Source: Clostridium sp. CAG:964
GTDB taxonomy: Bacteria; Bacillota; Clostridia; Oscillospirales; Acutalibacteraceae
Direction of reading: 5' to 3'
Assembly: GCA_000435335.1 (NCBI GenBank)
Contig: FR891329.1
Location: forward strand, 34,106 to 98,105
DNA: 64,000 bases
How positions within the stretch are numbered: the stretch's first letter is position 1; each line of letters begins with the position of its first letter. The notes under the pieces are model-generated. The model saw only the letters and a list, made by a program, of their open reading frames with translations. It ran no database searches and was not told the DNA's origin. The translations under genes and the position numbers were made by a program. Of the stretch, positions 1 through 8,994 are shown in pieces.

Positions 1-202
1 CGCCCAAAAGGTATCTAATATATTCCGAACGGACCTTGTTTTTATCAAAAAAGCCCGGAAACAGCAGTCGGCGAAGCTCCTCGACAATTTTAATAAGTGT
101 GTCCTTATTTACAATGTTGTCCTCATCAATTCTGCAAATCAGCTCGTGCTTTTTGTAGCTTTCTAAAATGGTATTAACTGTATTTTCAGTGTTGCTGCTC
201 AT
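1..202 (-). CDS. cysE: Serine O-acetyltransferase, N-terminal part (cut by window edge)
   Basis: The first 67 codons of a leftward gene are visible; the rest lies outside the window. The peptide is helical and contains EELRRLLFPGFFDK at about residues 41-54, which resembles the N-terminal helical domain of Firmicute/Bacteroidetes serine acetyltransferases. These make O-acetylserine from serine and acetyl-CoA for cysteine synthesis. The ATG at 202 follows an AAAGGATGG-type ribosome site, and a minus-strand promoter lies at 303-330. The catalytic left-handed beta-helix is not in view, so the call rests on the N-terminal motif only. Confidence 0.55.
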   Translation of the reverse strand, partial: MSSNTENTVNTILESYKKHELICRIDEDNIVNKDTLIKIVEELRRLLFPGFFDKNKVRSEYIRYLLG

Positions 203-302
203 ATTGACCATCCTTTCATAACAGGTATGATATATTAAATATTGGCCTGCTTTATAGTATTTAACACATAAAAGCATTGTTAAAATAACCACCGTACTTA
301 AT

Positions 303-330
303 ATTATAAACTATCTTTAGCTTTCGTCAA
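303..330 (-). promoter_or_regulatory. Promoter of cysE (minus strand)
   Basis: On the minus strand TTGACG (325-330) and TATAAT (303-308) are separated by 16 bases, a good sigma-70/SigA promoter facing the serine acetyltransferase gene. The leader is about 95 bases. Confidence 0.6.
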
Positions 331-367
331 TATTTCCTTCCGGTTTTTAGTTATAGCTGTATTCACC

Positions 368-396
368 TTGACAAAGGGGGACTGATTGTGTATTAT
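368..396 (+). promoter_or_regulatory. Promoter of nadA
   Basis: TTGACA (368-373) and TATTAT (391-396) with a 17-base spacer form a near-consensus SigA promoter. It leaves a leader of about 175 bases before nadA. The leader contains small hairpins, one of them a six-base stem at about 475-490 followed by a run of T. I see no recognisable NAD riboswitch or NiaR operator in it. Confidence 0.7.
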
Positions 397-578
397 AAAA
401 TATATTAAATGCATAGGAATTAACGCAGTCTACGGCTTAGCTATGGTGGCTGCTTATGTTATTTTCTATGCTTTTCTGCAAGAAAATTTTTAAGGCTTTA
501 GTGTAGGCACAGTTTATTTGTGCGACGTTGTTCTTTGCTGCAAATGGTTTAAGACACAAAAGGAGATTGGTTAGAACT

Positions 579-1493
579 ATGAATATGTATGAGCTACAGC
601 AGGAGATTATTCGCTTAAAAAAAGAAAAAGATATTTGCATTTTGGCACATAGCTATCAGGCAAGAGAGATTGTAGAGGTTGCCGATTTTACAGGCGATTC
701 CTTTCAGCTAAGCGTTATGGCAGAAAAAGCACCAAACAAAAACGTTATTATGTGCGGAGTTCGCTTTATGGCTGAAACAGTAAAGCTGCTTTCACCCGAG
801 AAGACTGTATATCTTGCAAATCCTATAGCAGGCTGTCCTATGGCAGAGCAAATGGATAAGGAGCTTATAGAGGGTGTAAAGGAGAAATACCCTGATTATA
901 CAGTTGTAGCTTATATAAACACTACAACAGACCTAAAAACAGTCTGTGATGTTTGCGTAACCTCATCATCGGCTGTTAAAATTGTTAAGAAGCTGCCGCA
1001 GAAGAATATACTGTTTATACCTGACTGCAATTTGGGAGATTATGTTTCAAAGCAGGTTCCGGAAAAGAATTTTAAGCTGCTTAGCGGCGGCTGTCCTATT
1101 CACGCCAGAGTATCTGCACGAGATGCAAAAAAGGCAAGAGAAATGTACCCAAATGCAGAAATTTTAGTTCACCCTGAGTGTACGCCGGATGTTGTTGCAC
1201 TTGCTGATTTTGTGGGCTCTACATCTGCAATTATGAATTATGCAAAGCAGTCAGATAAAAAGGAATTTGTTATCGGAACAGAAATAAGCATAGCAGAGCA
1301 TTTGTCATATGAATGTCCTGACAAGCGTTTTTACGCTTTGTCAAAAAATCTTATCTGCCCAAATATGAAGTCTACCACGCTTGTAGATGTATACAACACC
1401 GTTGCGGGTACAGGTGGAGAAGAAATTGTACTTGACGAAGACACTATGGTTAAGGCAAGAAAATGTATTGATAAAATGATAGAGCTTGGATAA
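579..1493 (+). CDS. nadA: Quinolinate synthase NadA
   Basis: NadA condenses iminoaspartate with dihydroxyacetone phosphate to quinolinate, the first committed intermediate of de novo NAD synthesis, using an oxygen-sensitive [4Fe-4S] cluster in the cytoplasm. The 304-residue product has the family's normal length. It carries the expected cysteine-bearing motifs MCGVRFMAET, GGCPIHARV, HPECTPDV and LICPNMK. I chose the ATG at 579 over the in-frame ATG at 528 because AAAAGGAG precedes it by about a dozen bases. No nadB or nadC lies next to it; the gene stands alone between a strong promoter and a terminator. Confidence 0.93.
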   Translation: MNMYELQQEIIRLKKEKDICILAHSYQAREIVEVADFTGDSFQLSVMAEKAPNKNVIMCGVRFMAETVKLLSPEKTVYLANPIAGCPMAEQMDKELIEGVKEKYPDYTVVAYINTTTDLKTVCDVCVTSSSAVKIVKKLPQKNILFIPDCNLGDYVSKQVPEKNFKLLSGGCPIHARVSARDAKKAREMYPNAEILVHPECTPDVVALADFVGSTSAIMNYAKQSDKKEFVIGTEISIAEHLSYECPDKRFYALSKNLICPNMKSTTLVDVYNTVAGTGGEEIVLDEDTMVKARKCIDKMIELG

Positions 1494-1504
1494 TCTTATA
1501 AACA

Positions 1505-1535
1505 AAAGGGTTTGGTATTGTGCCGAGCCCTTTTT
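1505..1535 (+). terminator. Terminator after nadA
   Basis: An 11-base stem (1505-1515 with 1523-1533, one G-T pair) is followed by TTTTT, just downstream of the nadA stop codon. Confidence 0.75.
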
Positions 1536-1588
1536 ATGTAGGCTTTGTGTTAATAGTTGGGGTAAAACCGAAAAAAGAAAATTGATTT

Positions 1589-1630
1589 AAGCAAGCGGCT
1601 GATAAGTTATTGCCGCTTGCTTTTATTTTT
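1589..1630 (+). terminator. Second hairpin terminator downstream of nadA
   Basis: A perfect 11-base inverted repeat AAGCAAGCGGC / GCCGCTTGCTT (1589-1599 with 1612-1622) is followed by a T-rich run. It backs up the first terminator and insulates the accessory operon that follows. Confidence 0.75.
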
Positions 1631-1726
1631 AGCTTAAAAGTATATATACTATGCAGGTTTTCTTTGTTGCAAAGGGCGTGTTTAGTAAAATGTTAAGAAA
1701 GTTTTGTACATATTTGCGAAAATATG

Positions 1727-1755
1727 TTGAAAAAGTGCAATATGTATGATACAAT
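1727..1755 (+). promoter_or_regulatory. Promoter of the 2-10 kb accessory operon and its leader
   Basis: TTGAAA (1727-1732) and TACAAT (1750-1755) have a 17-base spacer. The leader to the first start codon at 2046 is about 285 bases and holds no convincing gene. It contains an inverted repeat of seven bases (ACAAGGC/GCCTTGT, about 1903-1935), so some structure is possible. Confidence 0.6.
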
Positions 1756-2045
1756 ACAAACATATTGCAAAACGATTGCTTGAAATGTCGCTGCCACAGC
1801 GACCAAAATTGCATTTTTATAATGTAGTATATATACAGAAAGCAGGAGCTTAGCTTTATCGGCAGGCGTTAATATAAAACGCACAGCAGGTGCAGACGAA
1901 TTGACAAGGCTGTTATGCATATTTTGCCTTGTGCTGCAGTATAAAAAATAATGCCCTATAAATAACAGCGGTTTGCAAATTGCCGGTTGGTTTTGCAAGT
2001 GTAACCGACAGCTGAAATAAAGGGCTTTTGGACGGAGGTATAATA

Positions 2046-2921
2046 ATGAAGCTTAGAATTATAGAAAAAGCATGGGGTATTAACCGAATGACGGGTGAAA
2101 GAAGTGCCCGTGTTACCGACAACAGAGCTTTTGCTCCGTCAGTCGGTGCTGTTCTTGATTTCCCTAAAGGCGGAAGGCACTTTACTATTGACGCTGCCGA
2201 TGAAAACAGTATTACGGTAACATTACATTGTAAAAATACTGCTTTTAATAAAACATGGGTGATTCAAAAAGGCAAAAACAAGCTTTATATTCCACGCTCA
2301 ATGGATGGCGGCTATTGCTATAGGTTAATTTATGAGGATGAAACGGTGTTGTGTCATTATGCTGTTTCAATGACCGTCGAAAAATCCGATGGAAAGCACG
2401 ACCTTGCACAGAGTAAGTTTTTCGGAGCTCCTACGGTTCCAAGTGCGTGGAAGGATAGATTTCACGATGACATTATATTCCTTGCACAAATAAGACTTGC
2501 AGACATAGCGGAGCTTGATTATGACAATCGCCTGCCCCATACAGGCTACCTGTATTTCTTTCTTGATGCTGAAATGTATCCATCTGACCAACTGTATGTA
2601 TGGGTTGAATATTACCCCGATGAGCCGGATACTGTTATTGATAATTTTAATGTCGAATCGCCTGTTTCAGACGGGCTTAATGATGACTGGCTTATAACCT
2701 TCCACTACGCAGAGCCTTCTGCAGACGGCACTAAGCTGCTTGGCGTTCCGTCCGGTGTAATAAATGAAAACGGAGGTAACTCAACACTGCTTTTGCAGTA
2801 CGATCCGTTGGATTTTGACGGCGTGCCGTTTCTTAATAATTTAGACGGATATGCATATGTGTTCTATGATGAACATAAGTCCGGCTATGACGCATTCAGC
2901 TATGTGGTGGAAAGGTCATAA
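2046..2921 (+). CDS. DUF1963/YwqG-family protein with an N-terminal beta-rich extension
   Basis: The 291-residue cytoplasmic protein has no signal peptide or membrane segment. Residues about 120-290 resemble the YwqG/DUF1963 family: SKFFGAP, FLAQIRLADI, LPHTGYLYFF and a C-terminal LLQYDPLD motif. The biochemical function of the family is not established. The first 115 residues are a separate beta-rich segment that I do not recognise. A shorter paralogue without this extension lies at 7109-7663. The ATG at 2046 is chosen because GGAGG sits eight bases upstream. It is the first gene of a ten-gene operon. Confidence 0.7.
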   Translation: MKLRIIEKAWGINRMTGERSARVTDNRAFAPSVGAVLDFPKGGRHFTIDAADENSITVTLHCKNTAFNKTWVIQKGKNKLYIPRSMDGGYCYRLIYEDETVLCHYAVSMTVEKSDGKHDLAQSKFFGAPTVPSAWKDRFHDDIIFLAQIRLADIAELDYDNRLPHTGYLYFFLDAEMYPSDQLYVWVEYYPDEPDTVIDNFNVESPVSDGLNDDWLITFHYAEPSADGTKLLGVPSGVINENGGNSTLLLQYDPLDFDGVPFLNNLDGYAYVFYDEHKSGYDAFSYVVERS

Positions 2922-2977
2922 ACAGTAAAATTTATAAGCTAAAATATAACGATATTGTGTTAAAGGAGTGAGTAGTT

Positions 2978-3520
2978 ATGCTTACATGTCCGTTTTGCGG
3001 GTCGCACCGCATAGAAACAATCGGGGGAGATTACGGCAACCCTTTTGACCGTCGTGAAGAAAAGGAAATTTGTATGGAATGTGGGCGGACAATACCACAG
3101 CAGTCGGTAGATGTCAACCCTTTTGACCGTCGCAAAGAAAAGAAAATTTGTATGGATTATGGGCGGACAATACCACAGCAGTTGATAGATGTCAACCTAT
3201 ATGTTCAGCCTGTTATAAAGGTTGTGGCAAAAGCGGAGGGAGGCGGATTAACAAAAACCGCCGAAACCACTGTTCCGTTTAAAGACGGTACTTATTCTCT
3301 CGGAAAGGATTACCCGTTCTGCCGTTTATCAGACGCTGCAAAAAACACCTGTTTTCTGGACAGCGTTACGATTAACGATGACAAAATAACCATTGCCGGA
3401 GAAGCCTTAAGGGCTGCAGAGCTGCCGAAAACGGTGGTGAAAAGGCTGACTGCTTACGGATACGACAACTGCCCCACAGAGGAAACAATTACTTTGACAA
3501 TCAGTCTGGAAATTCAGTAG
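2978..3520 (+). CDS. Zinc-ribbon protein with an internal tandem duplication
   Basis: The 180-residue protein begins with a CPFCG knuckle and a second CMECG knuckle, a typical treble-clef or ribbon zinc site. The segment NPFDRREEKEICMECGRTIP is then repeated directly, but in the second copy the last cysteine is replaced (ICMDYG), so only the first copy can complete the zinc site. Residues about 75-180 form an unrecognised beta-rich domain. It has an AAAGGAGTG ribosome site and sits between the DUF1963 gene and a Sel1-repeat gene. Function unknown. Confidence 0.65.
   Translation: MLTCPFCGSHRIETIGGDYGNPFDRREEKEICMECGRTIPQQSVDVNPFDRRKEKKICMDYGRTIPQQLIDVNLYVQPVIKVVAKAEGGGLTKTAETTVPFKDGTYSLGKDYPFCRLSDAAKNTCFLDSVTINDDKITIAGEALRAAELPKTVVKRLTAYGYDNCPTEETITLTISLEIQ
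3038..3193 (+). repeat. 78-bp in-frame direct tandem duplication inside a gene
   Basis: Bases 3038-3115 and 3116-3193 are two adjacent copies of the same 78 bases (26 codons), differing at only a handful of positions. The phase is kept, so the protein gains 26 residues. One difference turns a zinc-ligand cysteine codon into a tyrosine codon. Confidence 0.9.
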
Positions 3521-3652
3521 TAAATAACAAATATAGGCGATAGAGCTTTGTTTTATATTAAATAGGAAGTGTTATAAAGAATACACATAAATTTACTAAG
3601 GCTCGCATTGCCATAGTGTGATAAAACTAATTGCCGAAAGGAGTGGCTGTAA

Positions 3653-5281
3653 ATGAAAGCGGAGCTTGTGTTGAAAATTTCAATGCTTGACAACATTGAA
3701 AAAGCTGAAAAAAATCGTGATGAATGGATTACTGCCTATAAAAAAATTGCCAAGGAATACCCAGAAACAGAGGATATGTCCTTGCTGCTTATTGACCGCA
3801 TAAACAAGGCGTTTAAAATAATAAAAAGCAGGGAAATGCTTAGACTGTCCGATTCTTTCTGCGGCGATACGGCTTTTATGGATACTGTGGTTGAAGAGGA
3901 AGCAAAAGCAGAAGCAGAGCTGGACGGCGATTTTCCTTTGGGCAATGAGTTTGACGCAGAATTTGCCCTGCCGTATTTTCAGATTATAGATTTAGCAAAA
4001 ATTCAGCTTGGATTAGCAAATCAGGTAAATCCGGGCATATACTGTGAATACGCATACGATGTGCTGGTACGAAAAGGCTTTTTATGTGAGCTTGACGGTC
4101 GTTGGCGAGATGCTCAGCATTGTTATCGCGGAGTACCAACAAGCAGCTCTGTTCAGAACAGAGAGGACTATTGCTGCCACAAGGCTGAAGAGGCGGGCGA
4201 GAGACTGTATAAAAAGGGAATGGAGCTTATTAAGGAGTTAAACTGGGGCGAAGCCTGGTACCCTCTTTATAAAGCGGCAGAGCTTGAGCATACCGAGGCT
4301 ATGGCGGAAATCGGCTATATGACTGCGTACGGCTTAGGGTGTGGCAGAAGTGTAAATGAGGGGCTTGCTTACCTTCGCCGTGCCGCAGAAAAAGGAAGCA
4401 ATTATGCCTGCCGTATTATTTGGGAAATGCACGACAACGGCTTTTATGATGTAAAGGCGGCAGAAGCGAAAAAATGGTGCGAAGCAGCAGCCAAGCAAGG
4501 CGATAAAAAAGCCGAGGCTCGTATGGAGGAAGGCTTTGACCTACGCCCCGTTACCGAAATTTTACAGGAGCAGATTGATAAAGGCAGTATTGACGCACTT
4601 TGGTATATGGCAATGGAGCTTTCCTCAGCCGAAAACGAAGAAAAAGCAGTTGAATATATTGAAATGGCGGCAGAAAAGGAGCAGCTTGACGCACTGCTGT
4701 TTTATGCAGAGCTTTATGGGAATCCGTCAAATAATGATTTTTACAATGAAGAAAAGGCAGATGAATATTACCGCAGGGCGGCAGAAAAAGGCAGTGAAAA
4801 AGCTATTCTGGCTTTGGGTGACAGATCGCTTAAGGACACCTCTGTTCCTTTCTGGAAGCAGGCAACGAATTTAGAAGGTATAACAGAAAAGCTGCGTGAG
4901 CAGCACATAGCACAGTTTGCATGGTATCTTCTGGCGGCAGAGGGTGGCTGCATTGGGGCTATGCCGCATATTGTAACTGCCTATTACTATGGCTATCCGG
5001 TCGAAAAAGACCAAGAGCAGGCATTTTTGTGGGCTTGCCGTGGGGCGGACAGCGGCGACAGCTATGCTATGTATCAAGTAGGATATTTTTATGAAAACGC
5101 CCTTGGCTGTGATAAGGATATGACAGCCGCACTTATGTTTTATATTCAGGCAGCAGAGGCAGGAGTATCCGACGCAATGAACCGACTGGTTGATATTTAC
5201 ACAAACGGCAGGCCAGGTATACCTGCAAATAAAGAAAAGGCAAACCGCTACCTGTTTATGTCAGGTGTAGGCAGGGATTAA
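3653..5281 (+). CDS. Sel1-repeat (TPR-like) protein, 542 residues
   Basis: From about residue 205 on, the protein is built from Sel1-like repeats of about 36 residues. Examples are EAMAEIGYMTAYGLGCGR, EKAVEYIEMAAEKEQLDAL, GCIGAMPHIVTAYYYGYPV and DSYAMYQVGYFYENALGC. The first 200 residues are helical, acidic and not recognised. Sel1 repeats form protein-binding solenoids, so an adaptor or scaffold role is likely. There is no signal peptide, so it is probably cytoplasmic. A second Sel1 protein lies in the same operon at 6199-7116. The ATG at 3653 follows AAAGGAGTGG. Confidence 0.75.
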   Translation: MKAELVLKISMLDNIEKAEKNRDEWITAYKKIAKEYPETEDMSLLLIDRINKAFKIIKSREMLRLSDSFCGDTAFMDTVVEEEAKAEAELDGDFPLGNEFDAEFALPYFQIIDLAKIQLGLANQVNPGIYCEYAYDVLVRKGFLCELDGRWRDAQHCYRGVPTSSSVQNREDYCCHKAEEAGERLYKKGMELIKELNWGEAWYPLYKAAELEHTEAMAEIGYMTAYGLGCGRSVNEGLAYLRRAAEKGSNYACRIIWEMHDNGFYDVKAAEAKKWCEAAAKQGDKKAEARMEEGFDLRPVTEILQEQIDKGSIDALWYMAMELSSAENEEKAVEYIEMAAEKEQLDALLFYAELYGNPSNNDFYNEEKADEYYRRAAEKGSEKAILALGDRSLKDTSVPFWKQATNLEGITEKLREQHIAQFAWYLLAAEGGCIGAMPHIVTAYYYGYPVEKDQEQAFLWACRGADSGDSYAMYQVGYFYENALGCDKDMTAALMFYIQAAEAGVSDAMNRLVDIYTNGRPGIPANKEKANRYLFMSGVGRD

Positions 5282-5320
5282 TATACCGTTAAATCGGCAT
5301 TTATTTAAGGAGGATATATT

Positions 5321-5674
5321 ATGAGGACATTGTCAGATAATGAGGTTTTGGCACTTGAAAGCATTTTAGTTGAAGACAACGAAAAAATAGTAGGTATTTT
5401 AGTTGAATATGGTACAACGGGTGTGGGAGGATGCAACACCTCCGGCTTTTCTGCGGATACATCTAATAATTTTGCGCTTGAAAATCTTGCCGGTACAAAA
5501 CCATTGCAAATAAAGGGAGTAAAATTATGTGCGGTTGTTAATGATGTTATATATTTTAGAAATGATAACGGAAAGGTTTTTCCGCACAATTATGACCAGA
5601 CCTTTAAATTAATGGGAAAGGGCATAGCCTATGATACATATGAATGTACTTGTATAAGTGCAATTCTTGTGTAG
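5321..5674 (+). CDS. Small uncharacterised protein, 117 residues
   Basis: I do not recognise the family. The product is soluble, with a glycine- and threonine-rich middle (VEYGTTGVGGCNTSGF) and no membrane segment. AAGGAGG precedes the ATG at an ideal distance, so translation is well supported. The last 31 bases overlap a possible upstream start of the next gene in another frame, but that start is not preferred. It belongs to the 2-10 kb operon. Confidence 0.6.
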   Translation: MRTLSDNEVLALESILVEDNEKIVGILVEYGTTGVGGCNTSGFSADTSNNFALENLAGTKPLQIKGVKLCAVVNDVIYFRNDNGKVFPHNYDQTFKLMGKGIAYDTYECTCISAILV

Positions 5675-5718
5675 AAGTAAACACATTATTTTCATATTGG
5701 CAGCCGGAGGTGAAAACA

Positions 5719-5925
5719 GTGTGTGAAAATAAAGCTATTAAATGCCCTAAATGCGGCAGCGGTAATGTTACCTGTATGGACGGTGCAGGTGCGGTTTTAA
5801 AATACGGCTACGATGTTATGATAGACATTGCACCCGAAATGTGGCTGTGCAACGATTGCAAAGAGAGCTTTCGGGTAGATTTGGAGACATTTTTTAATAC
5901 TGACTGTAAGGAGAAATTAAAATGA
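5719..5925 (+). CDS. Small zinc-ribbon protein
   Basis: The product carries CPKCGS and CNDCKES about 35 residues apart, a standard four-cysteine zinc ribbon. I prefer the GTG at 5719, which has GGAGG eight bases upstream and gives 68 residues. The alternative ATG at 5644 would add MYLYKCNSC, a third CxxC pair, but has no good ribosome site and overlaps the previous gene. The stop codon overlaps the next start by four bases (ATGA), so the two genes are translationally coupled. Function unknown. Confidence 0.6.
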   Translation: MCENKAIKCPKCGSGNVTCMDGAGAVLKYGYDVMIDIAPEMWLCNDCKESFRVDLETFFNTDCKEKLK

Positions 5926-6182
5926 GCAGAAAAGAAGAATTAATGCTTGAAAAAGAGCAGATAGATGATGAAATCGGCTTTTTGTTTTATACCGATGACA
6001 TTAAGGACGGACTTATGCGTATTCGTCAGGCACTCGATGAAATCAGCAAAACAGGGCATATTCAGAATACATCCGACCCCTATATTGATACATATATGTG
6101 GTCGGAGCAAAAATATAAAAGACTGGTGCGGGTTTTAAAGGACGCCGAAAAGGTGTATGCCGAGCTGTTAAGCTGTTTGTAA
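5922..6182 (+). CDS. Small helical uncharacterised protein, 86 residues
   Basis: The product is charged and almost entirely helical (MSRKEELMLEKEQIDDEIGF near the start), which suggests a small coiled-coil or helical-bundle protein. It starts within the stop codon of the zinc-ribbon gene and has AAGGAG upstream. No family is recognised. Operon context suggests it works with the Sel1 or zinc-ribbon neighbours. Confidence 0.6.
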   Translation: MSRKEELMLEKEQIDDEIGFLFYTDDIKDGLMRIRQALDEISKTGHIQNTSDPYIDTYMWSEQKYKRLVRVLKDAEKVYAELLSCL

Positions 6183-6198
6183 CGAAGGGGGTGTTTGT

Positions 6199-7116
6199 AT
6201 GAGCCTTTTTTACAGCCCTATGAGACTTTTTTACAGCGATTGGTTTTATGAAAAGCTGCCTCTTGACTTCGACCCGAAAAAAGAGCCTAAGGACGAAGCG
6301 GAGAAGCTTGCCCTAAGGGCAATTTGCAATGCAACCGCCGACAGAAGAATATCTGTGAAAAGCATAGTGAGCGACCTCACAAAGGCGGCCGAAATGGGTT
6401 ATACACCGGCATGGTATATGCTGGGCTGGTTATATCAATATCAGCCACCGATTTTTGTTACCGATGATCCTTACTTTGATAGTGAAGGCAATCGCCTTAG
6501 AAAGTACAAAAAGGCGGAAGAATACTATAAAACAGCTGTTGAGGCGGGAGAAAAAAACGCCCTTTACGGTTTGGCTACTCTCTGTATTTTTGGAAGCGAA
6601 GGGGTAGAGGACTACCACGGCAGAAGTCCTTTGGAGGGGCTTAAATATATGACAGCGGCGGCAAAGGCAGGTGTTGGCAAGGCTATGGTTTCCTTGGGCT
6701 GCATATTTTATAATGATATTTATGCAGAGGATGACCAAATTCAATTTCAGCTTGAAGCTATTGCCAACAATCGTATGAGGGATGATAGCGTTCTCAGGTA
6801 CAGCGACAGCGGTGACCTGGTGTTTGACCCCGATGCACTCCACCTTGTTAATTTTAGTTGCATTTACGATGAAATCCTGGCAAGCTATTGGCTAGAAAGG
6901 TTTGATGAGTATGCTGACGGCTTTGAGACGGATTTTGAGAACGAACCGCAGGAGATAACCCAACGGACAGAGCAGGCACTTTTGCGGCTGCGGGAATATG
7001 AACGGGAATATCTTGCATACTGGAAGCCGTTTGAAGACCGTGAGCTGCAGGGAATAAAAGCTAGGGAAGAAATAGACAAATATTACAAAAATAAGGAGAT
7101 GAAGTATAATGAGTAA
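6199..7116 (+). CDS. Sel1-repeat protein, 305 residues
   Basis: Residues about 45-165 contain three Sel1-like repeats (AAEMGYTPAWYMLGWLYQYQ, AGEKNALYGLATLCIFGSEG, AGVGKAMVSLGCIFYNDIYA). The C-terminal 140 residues are acidic and helical. There is no signal peptide. The gene starts after GAAGGGGGTG and overlaps the next gene by eight bases, so it is coupled to the second DUF1963 protein. This pairing mirrors the pairing of the larger Sel1 and DUF1963 genes at the head of the operon. Confidence 0.7.
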   Translation: MSLFYSPMRLFYSDWFYEKLPLDFDPKKEPKDEAEKLALRAICNATADRRISVKSIVSDLTKAAEMGYTPAWYMLGWLYQYQPPIFVTDDPYFDSEGNRLRKYKKAEEYYKTAVEAGEKNALYGLATLCIFGSEGVEDYHGRSPLEGLKYMTAAAKAGVGKAMVSLGCIFYNDIYAEDDQIQFQLEAIANNRMRDDSVLRYSDSGDLVFDPDALHLVNFSCIYDEILASYWLERFDEYADGFETDFENEPQEITQRTEQALLRLREYEREYLAYWKPFEDRELQGIKAREEIDKYYKNKEMKYNE

Positions 7117-7663
7117 AGCAATAGGAATCAAGGTTACAAAGGCAGACGGTGATTACGACATAGGTGCAAGCAAATTTTTTGGTGCTCCGGTAATCCCGAA
7201 AGAGTGGCAGGGTATTTTTTTAGATACGGAAATGTTCCTTTGCCAAATTAAATGTGATGATATTGCCATGCTTGATGAAGAAAATCGTCTGCCGCATAAA
7301 GGGTATTTATATGTTTTTTTAGATGTTAAGGGCTATCCGTTTAAACCACGGGTGCTGTATTATAGCGGTCAGCCAACTGTTGCAGTTGATGACTTTAACA
7401 AAAATGTTCCGTTTGCGGAGCATCTTACAAATGAATGGCTTATGAGCTTTAAACCGGCAGCTGAAGACAGCGGCGGCATAAGACTTCTGGGAGTACCTAC
7501 AGACTGGAATTATGCCGAGCCGGCACCTGATGTTTTTATGCAGTATGATCCCCTTGAGGCTGATATGGGCTTTCAAGACAGCGTTGACGGCTATGTGTAC
7601 CTGCTGTTTGGCGAAGAATCCGATGACTTAGGCGATATTATTTATAGGGAAGAACGGAGCTAA
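7109..7663 (+). CDS. DUF1963/YwqG-family protein, short paralogue
   Basis: This 184-residue protein aligns by eye along its whole length with residues about 115-291 of the protein at 2046-2921. Shared blocks are SKFFGAP, LPHKGYLYVFLD, a GVP segment, a QYDPLE segment and a DGYVYLLF segment. It lacks the N-terminal extension, so it represents the bare family domain. Function unknown; cytoplasmic. It overlaps the preceding Sel1 gene and is followed after seven bases by a membrane-protein gene. Confidence 0.7.
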   Translation: MSKAIGIKVTKADGDYDIGASKFFGAPVIPKEWQGIFLDTEMFLCQIKCDDIAMLDEENRLPHKGYLYVFLDVKGYPFKPRVLYYSGQPTVAVDDFNKNVPFAEHLTNEWLMSFKPAAEDSGGIRLLGVPTDWNYAEPAPDVFMQYDPLEADMGFQDSVDGYVYLLFGEESDDLGDIIYREERS

Positions 7664-7670
7664 TCTAACA

Positions 7671-8924
7671 ATGAAAGATAAAAAGAGCATTGCAGATGTA
7701 CTCGGACAGATTGCCGAGGCCTACGGTGAGGATATTTTTCTGGAGCAAAGGCGTGTGTATGCAATTCTTTCTGACCTTGCACCGGGAGATTTCTATGCAA
7801 AACAAAGACGCAGAATAAAAATGGCCCTTGAAGCAGGCTCCGTTGAAATACTGCTGAAAGCCAAAAGAGATGAAAACGGAGCAGAGCTTTATATAAATGA
7901 ATCAATAAAACGCCTTATTAATAATACCGATATGGCGGAGGATATTGCAAAAGAAACAATAGCCTTAATTGCAGAGGCACTTTCCGTAAACCCCGCCGAA
8001 GCTTCAAACAAATGCCAAAAAGGTTTAAAATCAAAAGAGAAAAGGCAAAGGACAGAAAGGCAGAACAAGTGGAAAGAAATTACCAAAGCCGGTAAATATG
8101 CGGCAATTGGAATACTTTCACTGTGCGGTGTTGCTGCGGTTTTGTCGCTGGCTGTTTTATTTGTGAATTTGGATACAATTGGCAAACAGTGGTTTATAGG
8201 CATAGTCAGCGGTGTTGCCCTTACGGCAGGCGTGGTGGGCTTGGCATTTTTAATTGAAAATAAAATTTACAACGAAAAATGCCAAACCATAACAATTTCA
8301 CTGCCGATTTTGCTTGCCGCAAATATTGTACTGCGTGCCGTGCTTGGCAATGAAGCCTATGGACTGATATTCCATATAATTTCAGCTTGGATTGTGGCAG
8401 GGGCAGCTGCAAATATTGTGCTTACCCGTGTTGAATGGGAAGAAAAATGGATATGGCCCAATGCTGTGGTGGCACTGTGCAGCGGCTTTTTGTTCTTTTT
8501 GTGGCCGGGTGACTTCTCATGGACGGTGTGGCAGTGGATTATCGGCATTGGCGGCAGTCTTGCATTAAGTGCTTTTGCGGTAATTGTGTCGTGGATACTT
8601 GAGGAAATAGGGGCGGAAATATATCAGAGCCTGTCTGTTATATTAATTTTGACTACAACAGCAAATTTTGTTCTGCTTTTTACATTAAAGCAGGACTATT
8701 TGATTATAGCTATGTGCTTTATGGCTGTTTTTACCGTCGGTGCAATTATAACTGCATTTATGTCCTTTGGTGAAGACGCACCGGTGCCGGGCTTTATAAA
8801 TATTGTTATAGCAATTATTAACTGCGGTATTTTTATTATTTTAGTAACCGGCTCTTACCGCCTGCTTGAAGATTATGTTCGGCTGCTACCGGATGAAATG
8901 AAAGCAAAGCCAACGCAGAGCTGA
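7671..8924 (+). CDS. Polytopic membrane protein with a soluble N-terminal domain
   Basis: Residues 1-135 are soluble, with helix-rich text typical of a small N-terminal domain (LAPGDFYAKQRRRIKMALEA) followed by a very basic linker at about 115-140. From about residue 143 to 397 there are eight or nine hydrophobic segments. The architecture suggests a sensor or integral scaffold, but no enzyme or transporter motif is visible. It is the only integral membrane protein of the operon, so it may anchor the products of its neighbours. Specific function unknown. Confidence 0.6.
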   Translation: MKDKKSIADVLGQIAEAYGEDIFLEQRRVYAILSDLAPGDFYAKQRRRIKMALEAGSVEILLKAKRDENGAELYINESIKRLINNTDMAEDIAKETIALIAEALSVNPAEASNKCQKGLKSKEKRQRTERQNKWKEITKAGKYAAIGILSLCGVAAVLSLAVLFVNLDTIGKQWFIGIVSGVALTAGVVGLAFLIENKIYNEKCQTITISLPILLAANIVLRAVLGNEAYGLIFHIISAWIVAGAAANIVLTRVEWEEKWIWPNAVVALCSGFLFFLWPGDFSWTVWQWIIGIGGSLALSAFAVIVSWILEEIGAEIYQSLSVILILTTTANFVLLFTLKQDYLIIAMCFMAVFTVGAIITAFMSFGEDAPVPGFINIVIAIINCGIFIILVTGSYRLLEDYVRLLPDEMKAKPTQS

Positions 8925-8994
8925 TATTGAAATATTTCTAAAAATGAAGGGTGTTTGCCGAATTTACATAAAATTCCTGAAAGAGTGGTGAAGT

